A stretch of 64,000 nt of DNA, from assembly GCA_029941905.1 (NCBI GenBank), contig JAPYTQ010000003.1:62001-126000 (forward strand), read 5' to 3'. Below, piece after piece: positions 16,849 through 26,507 of this stretch (the stretch's first letter is position 1; each line of letters opens with the position of its first letter). Made by a program: the position numbers and the translations under genes. The notes below the pieces were generated by a model. The model had not been told where the DNA came from and ran no database searches. It saw only the letters and a list, made by a program, of their open reading frames with translations. The DNA comes from JAHRVQ01 sp029941905 (lineage in GTDB: Bacteria > Pseudomonadota > Gammaproteobacteria > Pseudomonadales > Azotimanducaceae).

Positions 16849-18003
16849 ATGAATGAACCCATCAAACTGGATGCTTCGGAAAAGGAACTGTTTCGCGATG
16901 GTGTCAGAAAGTTTCTTGAAGTTGAAGTTGAACCCCACTACGAGCAGTGGGAAAAAGATGAAATCTGGCCCCGGGAATTGTGGAACAAATTAGGCGAGAA
17001 CGGATTCCTGTGTGTGGACATGCCTTCGAAGTACGGTGGTTATGATGCATCTTTTGAACTCAGTTGTGTCGTTGTCGAGGAGATCTCCCGGGGAGGCTAT
17101 GGTGCCCTGGCATCCGGCGTTTCCGTCCACTCTGACATTGTGGCACCTTATATATTGAACCTGGGCAACGATGAACAAAAAGAGCACTGGTTACCCAAAA
17201 TGGTCTCCGGAGAGGTCGTGGGTGCCATAGGTATGACAGAACCCTCCGCTGGCAGTGACCTGCAGGGAATGAAGACCTCAGCCATCAAGAATGGCGACGA
17301 TTATGTGATCAACGGCCAAAAGACTTTTATCACCAATGGCCAGCATGCGGATGTTATTGTCCTGGCCACGAAAACTGATCCCAAGCTGGGCGCCAAGGGC
17401 ATGACCCTGTTTACTGTTGATTGCAGCCTGCCGGGGTACGAAAAAGGGAGAAACCTGGACAAGATGGGTTTGCACTCCGGGGATACCTCCGAGATTTTTC
17501 TTAGCGATGTCAGGGTTCCGGCAAAGGATATCCTGGGTGGCGAAGGCAAGGGTTTTGCCAATCTGATGAACGAATTGCCAAGGGAGCGCTTGATATTGGG
17601 TGTTGGTTGCGTAGCAGCCGCTGAAGGGATGCTTGACTGGACGGTAGAGTATACCAAGGAGCGAATGGCGTTCGGTCAGTCCATCGCCAGTTTTCAAAAC
17701 ACCCGTTACGTGCTGGCTGACATGAAAACCGAAATTGAGCTGAACAAGGCGCTGGCAGAGAAATTTACGCAAAAATTTATCGATGGTGAGCTTTCTTCGG
17801 AGGAAGCGTCCATGTGTAAACTGGCCGCCAGTGAGATGCAGGGGAAAGTGGCCGATCGGTGTGTGCAGCTGTTTGGTGGGTACGGTTATATGAAAGAGTA
17901 CAAGATATCCAGGGCTTTCGTTGATGCCCGGATCCAGCGAATTTATGGCGGTACCTCCGAGATTATGAAGGAGCTGATTTCCCGAAGCCTGGTAGGTCGT
18001 TAG
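16849..18003 (+). CDS. Acyl-CoA dehydrogenase, long-chain type
   Basis: A 384-residue flavoprotein with the full acyl-CoA dehydrogenase fold: GAIGMTEPSAGSDLQGM in the middle domain and FGGYGYMKEYKISRAFVDAR plus IYGGTSEIMKELISR at the C-terminus. The Gly in IYGG, where medium-chain enzymes have the catalytic Glu, is shared with long-chain and isovaleryl-type members, which place the base elsewhere. It would make the trans-2-enoyl-CoA and pass electrons to ETF. The acyl-CoA ligase starts 68 bp downstream, suggesting one operon for a carboxylic acid substrate. Confidence 0.92.
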   Translation: MNEPIKLDASEKELFRDGVRKFLEVEVEPHYEQWEKDEIWPRELWNKLGENGFLCVDMPSKYGGYDASFELSCVVVEEISRGGYGALASGVSVHSDIVAPYILNLGNDEQKEHWLPKMVSGEVVGAIGMTEPSAGSDLQGMKTSAIKNGDDYVINGQKTFITNGQHADVIVLATKTDPKLGAKGMTLFTVDCSLPGYEKGRNLDKMGLHSGDTSEIFLSDVRVPAKDILGGEGKGFANLMNELPRERLILGVGCVAAAEGMLDWTVEYTKERMAFGQSIASFQNTRYVLADMKTEIELNKALAEKFTQKFIDGELSSEEASMCKLAASEMQGKVADRCVQLFGGYGYMKEYKISRAFVDARIQRIYGGTSEIMKELISRSLVGR

Positions 18004-18071
18004 TCCGGGGAAACTAGTTAAAATCGTAGTGGGACTTCCGAGTAAACAACAAAACAAAAGCGAAGAGACTC

Positions 18072-19619
18072 ATGAAGAATAACATTGGATTGTTACTGAC
18101 AAAACGTGCCGAACTAAACGGGGATCGGGAAGCCTATATTGACAGTGGTTCCGGCCTGCGCCTGACTTTCCGGGAGTTAAACACGCGCTGTAACAAGCTT
18201 GCTAACGCGCTCCTTGCGTCCGGCGTAGAACCCGGCGACAGGGTTGCGTTATTGATGATGAACAGCCCGGAATTTATGACGGCTTACTTTGCCATCGCAA
18301 AAATTGGTGGCATCGTAGTTCCACTGAACTGGCGACTGGTTGCCGATGAGCTTGAGTTTATTCTAAAAGACAGTGGCTCGACGACACTGATATTTGGCGA
18401 GGAGTTTATTGACCTGGTAACTGATCTATATGGTCGTGGAGACAAAACCGACCTGAATGAGTGGATCCAGGTTTCAAAAACTGATGGCGAGAGCAATTTT
18501 TCCAAAGACTACGCGAGGTTCGAACAGAGCGGCAACGCCTCTGAGCCCGAGGTTAGTGCTGTAGATGATGATCTGCTCTACATCATGTATACCTCGGGTA
18601 CGACAGGTTTACCCAAGGGCGTGGTGCACACCCATGCGACCTCACTGTGGGCGCTGCTCACTTTCGCGATTACTTGCGACTACAGGGATGGTGATATAAA
18701 CCTGGCAGCCCTGCCGATGTTCCATGTTGGTGCCCTGACGCCTCTCATCCTCAATGTATACCGCGGGGTGACCAGTGTTGTGATGCGAGAATTCGATCCC
18801 CAGAAGGCCTGGCAACTGATCCAGGATGAGAAGATAAATCACTGCTTGTTTGTTCCCGCCATGCTTAACTTTATGTTGCAGGTGCCTGACCTGGATCGGT
18901 TCGATATCAGTGCGCTGCGGTACATCCTGTCCGGCGCATCGCCTTTACCCGTGAGTCTTATTGAGGCATATGACAAGATTGGCGTTGAAGTGCAACAGAT
19001 CTATGGCCTCACGGAAACCTGCGGCCCAGCCGCTGTTATCAACGGTGAAAATGCGATCAAGAAAATTGGTTCTACTGGCCGCGCCTTTTTTCATACAGAA
19101 ATCCGTATAGTTGACGAAGAGGGTAACAATTGCCCACCTGATGAGCAGGGTGAAGTCTGGGTATCTGGCCAGCATGTGATGAAAGAATACTGGAACAGAC
19201 CCGAAGCAACGAAAGAAACCATCGTCGATGGGGGCTGGCTTCGTACTGGTGATGTGGCGAGCATGGATGAAGAAGGTTTCATCTACATCCAAGATCGTAT
19301 CAAGGATATGATTATCTCCGGCGGTGAGAATGTTTATCCAGCAGAGATTGAGAACATTATTCTGGGACATCCGGGGGTTGCAGAGGTGGCTGTTATTGGC
19401 CAGCCAAGCGAACGATGGGGTGAATCGCCATTTGCGGTTATCGTCAAGAATGTCGACGATTTATCCGAAGCCGATATCCTCAAGTTCTGCGATGGGAAAC
19501 TTGCGCGATTCAAGTTGCCGAAAGGTGCAACCTTTATCGATGTTATTCCACGCAACCCAAGTGGAAAAGTGCTAAAACGTCTGTTAAGGGAGGACTTTCC
19601 TGGACCAGCACCGGTTTAG
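18072..19619 (+). CDS. Acyl-CoA synthetase (AMP-forming)
   Basis: A 515-residue ANL-superfamily ligase. Motifs in order: YTSGTTGLPKGVVHTH (P-loop), YGLTETCG, WLRTGDVASMDEEGF, DRIKDMIISGGENVYPAEIE, and the catalytic Lys in PRNPSGKVLKRLLRE. It adenylates a carboxylic acid and transfers it to CoA. The size and motifs fit FadD3-like or medium-chain ligases. It is preceded by an acyl-CoA dehydrogenase and followed after 28 bp by a small ribbon-like protein; the three are probably co-transcribed. Chain length is not readable from sequence. Confidence 0.92.
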   Translation: MKNNIGLLLTKRAELNGDREAYIDSGSGLRLTFRELNTRCNKLANALLASGVEPGDRVALLMMNSPEFMTAYFAIAKIGGIVVPLNWRLVADELEFILKDSGSTTLIFGEEFIDLVTDLYGRGDKTDLNEWIQVSKTDGESNFSKDYARFEQSGNASEPEVSAVDDDLLYIMYTSGTTGLPKGVVHTHATSLWALLTFAITCDYRDGDINLAALPMFHVGALTPLILNVYRGVTSVVMREFDPQKAWQLIQDEKINHCLFVPAMLNFMLQVPDLDRFDISALRYILSGASPLPVSLIEAYDKIGVEVQQIYGLTETCGPAAVINGENAIKKIGSTGRAFFHTEIRIVDEEGNNCPPDEQGEVWVSGQHVMKEYWNRPEATKETIVDGGWLRTGDVASMDEEGFIYIQDRIKDMIISGGENVYPAEIENIILGHPGVAEVAVIGQPSERWGESPFAVIVKNVDDLSEADILKFCDGKLARFKLPKGATFIDVIPRNPSGKVLKRLLREDFPGPAPV

Positions 19620-19647
19620 GGTTTTTTCGTAGACAAGGAAACATACG

Positions 19648-19989
19648 ATGCCACGATATGACTATTTTTGCGAAGAGAATCAACGAACCGTTGAGGTAGT
19701 TCACCCTATAGCAAGAAAGCTGCAAACCTGGGGTGAGGTATGCGAACTCGCAGACCTGGATCTTGGAGATGTATTGTCAGATGCCCCTGTATCAAGAGTC
19801 ATCACGACAGCACCCATGGCGAATACACCGGTTGGCAACAGCGGGCTTAAAAACCTGGGGTTTACCAAACTGGTAAAACGTGACAATGGGGTTTACGAAA
19901 ATGTGACGCGAACCGGCACGGAAGAACGTTACATGAAAGCCGGGGATCCGGACTCAATGCCTCATCTGGACAAAAAAATCACAGACTAG
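19648..19989 (+). CDS. Degenerate FmdB-like zinc-ribbon protein
   Basis: A 113-residue protein starting MPRYDYFCEENQRTVEVVHP. This resembles the N-terminus of FmdB-type regulatory zinc ribbons (MPxYxYxCxxC), but only one Cys of the first knuckle remains, and the second knuckle (GEVCELADLDLGD) again has a single Cys. Zinc binding is therefore doubtful. The rest is soluble and ends in a charged tail. It lies in the same orientation as the acyl-CoA genes and may be a protein-protein adaptor. Function unknown. Confidence 0.6.
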   Translation: MPRYDYFCEENQRTVEVVHPIARKLQTWGEVCELADLDLGDVLSDAPVSRVITTAPMANTPVGNSGLKNLGFTKLVKRDNGVYENVTRTGTEERYMKAGDPDSMPHLDKKITD

Positions 19990-20067
19990 GAATTGGTCTC
20001 CGTCCAGGCGTTTTATGCCATAGAGGTGCAACAAAGGCACCATTAATTTGATATCTGGTAAATTAAC

Positions 20068-21468
20068 ATGAGTGAGTTAATCACAGAACTTGAGTCGCTG
20101 CTGGGCGAAAATGGTGTGCTCTACGGTGAGCGCCTGGCCGAGAGACAGTTTCCTGGCGGGGGCGCATTTCCGACCGGAACCCTTGAACCTCTTGCACTGG
20201 TCAGGCCCAGATCAACCCAGGAAGTTTCAGAAATTCTCAGGGTTTGTCACGCGGCAGGCCAACCGGTGGTTCCGCATGGTGGGCTAACAGGATTAGTGGA
20301 AGGCGCCGCCTCCATCAAGCGAGAGGTCGCAATCACAATGGAGCGAATGAATAAGATAGAGGAAGTTGATATCGAAAGCAGGACAATCACTGTGCAGGCG
20401 GGAGTGCCGTTACAGCTCGTGCAGGAAGAGGCAGAAAAGGCCGGTATGTTGTTCCCCCTGGATCTCGGTGCTCGCGGTACAGCCACTATTGGCGGCAACG
20501 TTTCCACCAACGCCGGGGGCAATCGAGTGATTCGCTATGGCATGATGCGAGACCAGGTTCTGGGGATGGAGGTAGTACTCGCCGATGGTACGATTATTTC
20601 TACAATGAAAAAAATTATCAAAAATAATACTGGTTACGACATCAAACAATTTTTTATAGGCGCTGAAGGCACGCTGGGGGTAGTGACGCGCCTGGTCTTG
20701 CGAGTCCGGCCCATGCCTATAAGTCAGAATATGGCGCTGGTTGCAGTGAACGAATTCAGTCAGGTGACAACATTCCTTAATCACGTTGATCGAGCGTTAG
20801 GTGGAACACTGAGTGCATTCGAGGTGTTGTGGAAGGACTACTACAAACTTGTTACTACTCCGCCCGCAGCAGGTTCACCTCCACTGGTCCACGACTACAA
20901 CTACTATATTTTGCTGGAGGCCATGGGTGGGTCCCTTGAAGCAGATGCTGACAGGTTCGTTGAGGTACTTTCAAAATCCTTGGAAGACGAGGTGATCATC
21001 GATGCAGTTGTTGCCCAGAGCCAGTCTGAGCGTGATGCCATGTGGGCGATACGAGATGATGTGGGCCAGGTCGCACAGAACTGGCCTATTTTCACATTTG
21101 ATGTCAGCGTTTCCCTGGACGAAATGGAATCTTATGTTGAGGAACTGAAGAATAATCTTGCGGTAAAATGGAATGATCACAGCTGCATGATTTTCGGTCA
21201 TCTTGGGGATGGCAATTTACATATCATTGTCGGGATGGGTGACGATTCCAAAGAAGCGAAAAAGGCCGTAGAAGAAATGGTATACCAGGGGCTCACGACG
21301 CGGGGAGGGTCGGTATCAGCAGAGCATGGCATCGGATTACAGAAAAGGGACTATCTATCCTGGTCACGGAGTGCAGAAGAAATAGAGTTGATGCAGAGTA
21401 TCAAGAAAGCACTGGACCCCAGCGGCATCATGAATCCGGGGAAAATCTTTGGTTATCTGGCGGTGTAG
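20068..21468 (+). CDS. FAD-linked oxidase, GlcD/D-lactate dehydrogenase type
   Basis: A 466-residue enzyme with an FAD_binding_4 (PCMH) domain, seen in PVVPHGGLTGLVEGA and GGNVSTNAGGNRVIRYG, and an FAD-oxidase C domain with FGHLGDGNLHIIV and the terminal SAEHGIGLQKRDYL and DPSGIMNPGKIF. These are the hallmarks of glycolate oxidase subunit GlcD, D-lactate dehydrogenases and D-2-hydroxyglutarate dehydrogenases. No glcE or glcF genes follow, so a stand-alone 2-hydroxyacid dehydrogenase is more likely. Electrons probably go to quinone or ETF. The start ATG lies 78 bp after the previous gene. Confidence 0.9.
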   Translation: MSELITELESLLGENGVLYGERLAERQFPGGGAFPTGTLEPLALVRPRSTQEVSEILRVCHAAGQPVVPHGGLTGLVEGAASIKREVAITMERMNKIEEVDIESRTITVQAGVPLQLVQEEAEKAGMLFPLDLGARGTATIGGNVSTNAGGNRVIRYGMMRDQVLGMEVVLADGTIISTMKKIIKNNTGYDIKQFFIGAEGTLGVVTRLVLRVRPMPISQNMALVAVNEFSQVTTFLNHVDRALGGTLSAFEVLWKDYYKLVTTPPAAGSPPLVHDYNYYILLEAMGGSLEADADRFVEVLSKSLEDEVIIDAVVAQSQSERDAMWAIRDDVGQVAQNWPIFTFDVSVSLDEMESYVEELKNNLAVKWNDHSCMIFGHLGDGNLHIIVGMGDDSKEAKKAVEEMVYQGLTTRGGSVSAEHGIGLQKRDYLSWSRSAEEIELMQSIKKALDPSGIMNPGKIFGYLAV

Positions 21469-21538
21469 CGATCTCCACCACCGCTTGATAGCCCCCTGAA
21501 TTGACAACAGCAAAGATTGAAGGATAGGGAGACTCTTA

Positions 21539-21728
21539 GTGCGATTACCAGTAGTTCTAATTCTGCTGGCAATATCGAGCGCTACGTATGATCGCCAATT
21601 TGCTTTTATTGGATGAAAACCCTTTGGATACAATAGAAGCCTGGAATTCAATCGACACAGTGATACTAAATGGAGCACCTATTGAGCGAGAACGACTAGT
21701 AGCCGAAAAATGGGATAAGCTGAACTAA
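21539..21728 (+). pseudogene. Remnant of a secreted amidohydrolase
   Basis: A GTG at 21539 begins a short frame (RLPVVLILLAISSATYD) that looks like a signal peptide and stops at TGA 21614-21616. In another frame an ATG at 21588 encodes 46 residues (ANLLLLDENPLDTIEAWNSI, then DTVILNGAPIERERL) that match the C-terminal strand of secreted amidohydrolases. The middle of such a gene, about 400 residues, is missing. This fits an internal deletion that left both ends. The rest of 21469-21901 holds no other gene I can see, only a hairpin before the dsbA-like gene. Confidence 0.6.
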
Positions 21729-21877
21729 ACCAGTAGTGGAATTGGGTCTATCCAATCTGCCGCTAGCCAAACGAAATCGGATCAGCCGCAATTCACAACA
21801 TACCTACCCAATTATCTTGGCGTCAATTTTATTGGGAGTCGAGGGAGGATTATTCGACCAACTGGAAAAAGGTAGGT

Positions 21878-21896
21878 CCACGTTCTAAGAACGTGG
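21878..21896. terminator. Perfect hairpin between convergent genes
   Basis: CCACGTTC (21878-21885), loop TAA, GAACGTGG (21889-21896). It lies 5 bp beyond the stop of the minus-strand dsbA-like gene, whose transcript continues through it into a T-rich stretch, so it may end that transcript. No direct T-run adjoins the stem on either strand. A 3-nt loop hairpin of this kind also resembles subterminal palindromes of IS200/IS605 elements, but no transposase is near. Confidence 0.4.
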
Positions 21897-21901
21897 ATGC
21901 T

Positions 21902-22588
21902 TTAGTCAGCCTCTGGCTGCGTTTCCTTTTCAATCAGGTAATCCATCACATCCAGCATTCGGGCAAGCCCCACTTCCCGTGTTGACTTCACCAGGTATTT
22001 ACCGTTAACCACAACATTGGGTACTGTTGCGATTTTAAACCTTCGTGACAGACTGTCTGCCCGGGCTATTTTTTGATTAACAATTGTTGAGCTATAGGCG
22101 GTAGCGATGGACTCCTGTGATACATCCCCTGAGGCCAACAAACTGGCAAGCTTATCTGCGGAACCGAGAATCTTTCTGCCGTCATGTACTTCACGGAACA
22201 GTCGCGCATGGTTTTCTTCGAGCATGCCGAGCTCCTCCATCGCGTAATAAGCGCGGCCATAGTTGCGCCAGAGTTCGTTCGCGAGTACCGGGGTTCTGAT
22301 AAAAGTGATGGTATCCTCATGCGCCTCGACCCAATCTGCGAGGTCATCGTCAAAGTTATAACAGTGGATGCATCCGTAAGAGAAAAATTCCATGATCTCG
22401 ATCTTGTCGCCGCGAATTCTGCGCGGATTCTCCAGCAAGGTATAGTGCTCCCCTTCCACGAATTCACCGCCCGGGACGTCAGATACAAGGAGTGTCGACA
22501 GGTAAACCATGACTCCGAGAATGATGACAAGGGCAACGCCGACGGCCATTTTTTGTTGTTTGAGAAAGCGGGATTCTCTACGTGCCAT
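21902..22588 (-). CDS. Membrane-anchored DsbA-family thiol:disulfide oxidoreductase
   Basis: A 228-residue periplasmic thioredoxin-fold protein held by one N-terminal membrane segment (about residues 14-34) instead of a cleaved signal. The active site is CIHC (Cys73, Cys76) in EFFSYGCIHCYNF, and the cis-Pro loop is TVPNVVVNGK. Helical insertion between them fits DsbA. It would introduce disulfides into exported proteins with a DsbB partner that is not in this window. The upstream gene is divergent (LLM at 22681), with about 90 bp between for promoters. Confidence 0.88.
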   Translation of the reverse strand: MARRESRFLKQQKMAVGVALVIILGVMVYLSTLLVSDVPGGEFVEGEHYTLLENPRRIRGDKIEIMEFFSYGCIHCYNFDDDLADWVEAHEDTITFIRTPVLANELWRNYGRAYYAMEELGMLEENHARLFREVHDGRKILGSADKLASLLASGDVSQESIATAYSSTIVNQKIARADSLSRRFKIATVPNVVVNGKYLVKSTREVGLARMLDVMDYLIEKETQPEAD

Positions 22589-22680
22589 GGGAATATTCTC
22601 GAAGTTTCAAAGCAGCTGATTATAACCACTATTTTGTGTAGACTTCCGTGAAACTTGTCAAAAGAACCTCAGGAGAGAAA

Positions 22681-23583
22681 ATGACTCGCATGCCCGCTCT
22701 AAGCCTCGCGGCCGTCCCCGGTCGCAGAAAAGCCACCATCGAACTGGCCACTGAAATTGAGAAACGTGGATTCAGTGGTATTTATGGACCCAGCCTTGGA
22801 GATTCATTGTCGCTTTGTGAAGCGCTTGCCTTCGCGACCAATGAGATTCATTTTGGTACCAGCATTATGCCGATCTACTTCAGGCAGGTGTCAGACTATG
22901 CACAGACCGCTTCTTTTATTCATGAAATTTCTGACGGTCGCTTTAAATTCGGCATTGGTGTCAGTCATGCACCCGCGTTAAAACAGAGAGGTTTGGCTGC
23001 CGGTAAGCCATTAACAGACACTCGCAACTTTATTGAAGAATTAAGAGCTGTTCCCCGTGCCGGTGAGCTGCCACCCATTGTTCTGGCAACCCTGCGCAAG
23101 AAAATGATTGCTCTATCGGAGGAGATTGGACAGGGTATGGTGTTTGCAAACGGTGCACGGTCACATATGCAAGATTCGTTGAGCGTTATTTCTGATGCCG
23201 CCAGGCAAGATGATGACTTCTTTATCGGCGACATGATCCCAACCTGTATCAACGACGATGTCGAAGCGGCAAAAGCGGTTAATCGAAAAACACTCACTTC
23301 TTATGCAATGCTGCCCAACTATCGTAACTACTGGAAGGAAGCGGGTTACCGCGAAGAAATGGAAGGCATCGAACAAGCGATTGAGACGAAGGAGTTTGAG
23401 AAGGTGCCGCATTTTCTGACGGATAAATGGCTAGCTGATACAACCTTGTTTGGTTCAGCGACGGAAGTCAGGGATGGTGTCGAGGCCTGGTTTGATGCGG
23501 GCATCAAAACGCCGATCCTGGTGCCTTCTTCTGCCAATGGCGGCCAGATGGTTGCCTTCGAGGAAATGCTGGCTATTTTCTAG
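22681..23583 (+). CDS. LLM-class flavin/F420-dependent oxidoreductase
   Basis: A 300-residue luciferase-like monooxygenase (TIM barrel) protein beginning MTRMPALSLAAVPGRRK. The motifs FGTSIMPIYFR, SDGRFKFGIGVSH and the C-terminal TPILVPSS fit the LLM family, in particular the actinobacterial Rv3093c-like group for which F420 use is proposed. The ATG at 22681 is chosen because AGGAG (22671-22675) lies 5 nt upstream; a GTG at 22648 is in frame but has no such site. Since the genome encodes F420 synthesis at 36246-41980, F420 is a likely cofactor, although FMN cannot be excluded. Confidence 0.82.
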   Translation: MTRMPALSLAAVPGRRKATIELATEIEKRGFSGIYGPSLGDSLSLCEALAFATNEIHFGTSIMPIYFRQVSDYAQTASFIHEISDGRFKFGIGVSHAPALKQRGLAAGKPLTDTRNFIEELRAVPRAGELPPIVLATLRKKMIALSEEIGQGMVFANGARSHMQDSLSVISDAARQDDDFFIGDMIPTCINDDVEAAKAVNRKTLTSYAMLPNYRNYWKEAGYREEMEGIEQAIETKEFEKVPHFLTDKWLADTTLFGSATEVRDGVEAWFDAGIKTPILVPSSANGGQMVAFEEMLAIF

Positions 23584-23742
23584 CGGCGTGTCCGTTGGTA
23601 CGCCAATGCGTAACAGGAATTACTGGTTGGTGGGTACTTGACTTGATTTGATCTGGCATTCAGTGCAGCCTTATTGAAATTAGTGGCTTTTTTGCGGAGG
23701 CAAGGTTGTTTGCATCAATCGTTCGACCCATGAGTCCATTGC

Positions 23743-26024
23743 ATGGTTGATGTATTTGTCAGCTATGCGTCCCAGGACAGAGAGAGAGAGTCAGACCCAT
23801 TGTTGAGGCGCTGGAGGCGGTGGGTTGGAGTGTCTGGTGGGACAGGCAGATAGATGCCGGGAGTACCTTTGATCGTGAGATTGAAAAGGCGATCGACGAT
23901 GCAAAATGCGTTTTGGTTGTTTGGACTGCCAACTCTGTCGATTCGGAATGGGTACGAACGGAAGCCAATGAGGGGTTCGAGAAAAACCTGCTGATCCCAG
24001 TCGCGCTTGAAACGGTCCGACCACCGCTCGCTTTTCGCCGCATTCAAAGCATCGATCTGACATCGCTCGATAACACTGATAAATTAACAGAGGCTGTCGC
24101 GAAATTTGTCGCTTTGCCGACGGGATCGAATTCTAACCTCACGTCATTCGTTGGGCGTGGTAAAGAGTTGGCTATTATTGAAAGCCGGGTCATGCAAATC
24201 GACAGGGCGGAAGGCGGCTTCGTATTACTGTCGGGAGAAGCCGGTATCGGTAAAACGCGGCTCACAAAAGAAGCAGAAAATATTGCCGGTCGGCGTGGTT
24301 ACATGGTACTGACTGGGCACTGCCTGGACATGGATGCGGCGCCACCTTATCAACCCCTGATCGAACAGATCGAGCAGGCTTCGCGACTCGTCACCGAGGA
24401 GGTTATGCGCGAGACACTGGTTGACAATGCACCGGAGATGTCCAAACTGATGCCAGAACTCCGGCAACGTTTTCATGATATTCCTGACCCGGTAACACTC
24501 CCGCCGGAACAGGAACGCAGGTACCTGTTGCATGGGCTGGGCGATTTCATCGATCACGCGGCAGAGGGTCAGCCTATGATCCTGATATTTGAAGACCTGC
24601 ATTGGGCAGACGAATCCACTTGTATACTACTGCGTTACCTCGCTGATCGCCTGAAGCAAAGTCGTGTGCTTATGTTAGGGACCTATCGGGAATCCGAGCT
24701 GACAACAACAAAATCTTTTTCACGAACGGTTCAGGATCTCAATCGTGAGAGACTGGTTGAGGACCTGCAGCTGTCGCGGTTCGATCGTGAAATGGTTGAA
24801 CAGATGTTGAGCCGCATGGCGAAACAACCTCCACCTGCCGAACTGACGGACCTGGTATTTTCCGAGACTGAAGGGAATCCGTTTTTTGTGGAGGAGGTTT
24901 ACAGGCATTTACAGCAAGCTGGTAAAATGTTTACAGATTCCGGTGAGTTTGCCTCGGGCATCGAGATCGCCGACACCGAGGTGCCGAGGGGTATTCGACT
25001 CATCATCGGAGAGCGACTGGAGCAAGTTACTGAAGATTGTCGTACCGCGTTGAGCATTGGTGCGGTGATAGGGCGTCAGTTCAACTTTGAAGTGCTGTTG
25101 GCGGGCCACGCCAAAGATGGATGATGACGATCTGCTCGACGCCATGGACGAAGCCATGGCAGCGAGTCTGGTTACTGATTTGTCGAAAGACAGGCAGGCC
25201 AGCTACGGATTTGATCATGAACAGATTCGACAGACGTTACTGTCGTCCTTGTCCTTTCCGCGACGACAGAGAATCCACTCGCGAGTTGCGCATGCGCTCG
25301 AATCCCACGCGGGTGAGAACATCAGCAAATATGCTGGTGAAATATCTCATCATCTGTACCAGGCAGGGGCCGCGGCGGATGAAGAAAAGACGATCAGGTA
25401 TCTGCTACTGGCGGCAGAGCGCGCGATATCTGCTATTGCTTTCGAGGATGCACTACGCCAGTTTGATTTGGTTATCGGCATCGTGGCTGAAAACCAGAAG
25501 GAGGAGATAGCGCGGATCCACAGTCGACGAGCTGCAGCACTGAAAGGCATGGAAAGGTTCGATGAAGCGCTGGACACGCTGAAATCCGCCATCAATTTGC
25601 TCGAACTCAGTAATCTTCAGGACGATCTCATCCTGCAACGCTGTAGAATTCTGCTCGATATCTGGCGCGGCAGTGAGGCGATCGATGACCCTGAGAACCT
25701 GTTGGCACGTCGCCGATCAGGTGACGACAGGGACAAGGAGCTCGAGACCCAGCTCTGGATGGCCAGAGCACTGTATGTCTTGTCACTTGATAAAGCTGGT
25801 GGCTACGCCGAAAAGGCAATCGAAGCCTATGAAGATACAATATCACTGGCGCGAGAACTTGATAATAAGTTAGAACTGGGCAGGGCGCTGGTAGCAACCG
25901 CGCAACTCATCGATTATCAACCATCGTTTCTTCTGAAGGCCAGGGCCAATCTTGACGAGGCCTTGCAGATTGCCGAGGAGACGCAGAATGAGGATCTGGA
26001 ATATGGGGCGAACCTGGCGCATTG
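23743..26024 (+). pseudogene. Frameshifted TIR-AAA ATPase-TPR protein
   Basis: Starts MVDVFVSYASQDRER (TIR domain). An (AG)6 tract at 23779-23790 then shifts the frame; five units would read on to VRPIVEALEAVGWSVWWDRQ. The main frame gives the rest of TIR, then an AAA ATPase with Walker A GEAGIGKTR and Walker B LILIFEDLHWAD. A second frameshift around 25095-25124 moves it to the frame that reads DDDDLLDAMDEAMAASLV and TPR-like helices, which end at TGA 26022-26024. Such proteins occur as TIR- or cyclase-linked regulators of the MalT/STAND type. With two frameshifts and a cut C-terminus it is very probably inactive, although the AG tract alone could switch reversibly. Confidence 0.8.
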
Positions 26025-26039
26025 AGTGAACGCGTTGAA

Positions 26040-26477
26040 AACTGTCTTCTGCCAGCGAGTTGGCAAGGTCTTGAAAGTATCCGTATAGAAAACCCAGGTG
26101 CAAACGGTATCGGTAACGCCCGATCCCTGGCGAAGATTGGTTCCACTATTGCCATGAACGGCAGCCTTGATGGGCATACATTTCTGTCAAAGAATACAAT
26201 CGAATTACTGCTCACGGAACAGTCTTATCGACATGATCTCGTCATCGATATGCCGGTACGCTACGGTCTCGGCATGGGCCTGAATAGCAAAGAATTTGTA
26301 TGCCCGGGCGAGGGATCGCTTCACTGGGGTGGCGCAGGAAGTTCTCTTGTCATTATGGATACCGAATCGAGAACCTGCCTCGCCTATGCGATGAACCGTA
26401 TGTTGCCTGATCTAAAAGAGGACATCCGAAATACCCCGCTCAGATTGACATTCAACGATATCATCCGAGGTCTTTGA
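26040..26477 (+). pseudogene. C-terminal fragment of a beta-lactamase-family serine hydrolase
   Basis: A frame open from 26022 to TGA at 26475-26477 carries GANGIGNARSLAKIGSTIA, PVRYGLGMGLN and SLHWGGAGSSLVIMD. These are the C-terminal third of EstB-like serine hydrolases (the HWGGAG strand replaces KTG). The SxxK nucleophile and Tyr motif that should precede them are missing; instead the broken TPR region abuts directly. The left edge is approximate. A deletion has joined two unrelated genes. Confidence 0.7.
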
Positions 26478-26507
26478 ACTCAGGCTGCGGAGGGAAATGC
26501 TGGTTTG

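Noticed and set aside
17278..18057. 259-codon minus-strand frame over the acyl-CoA dehydrogenase gene
   Set aside because: Wholly antisense to a clear enzyme gene, no ribosome site and no family-like stretches.
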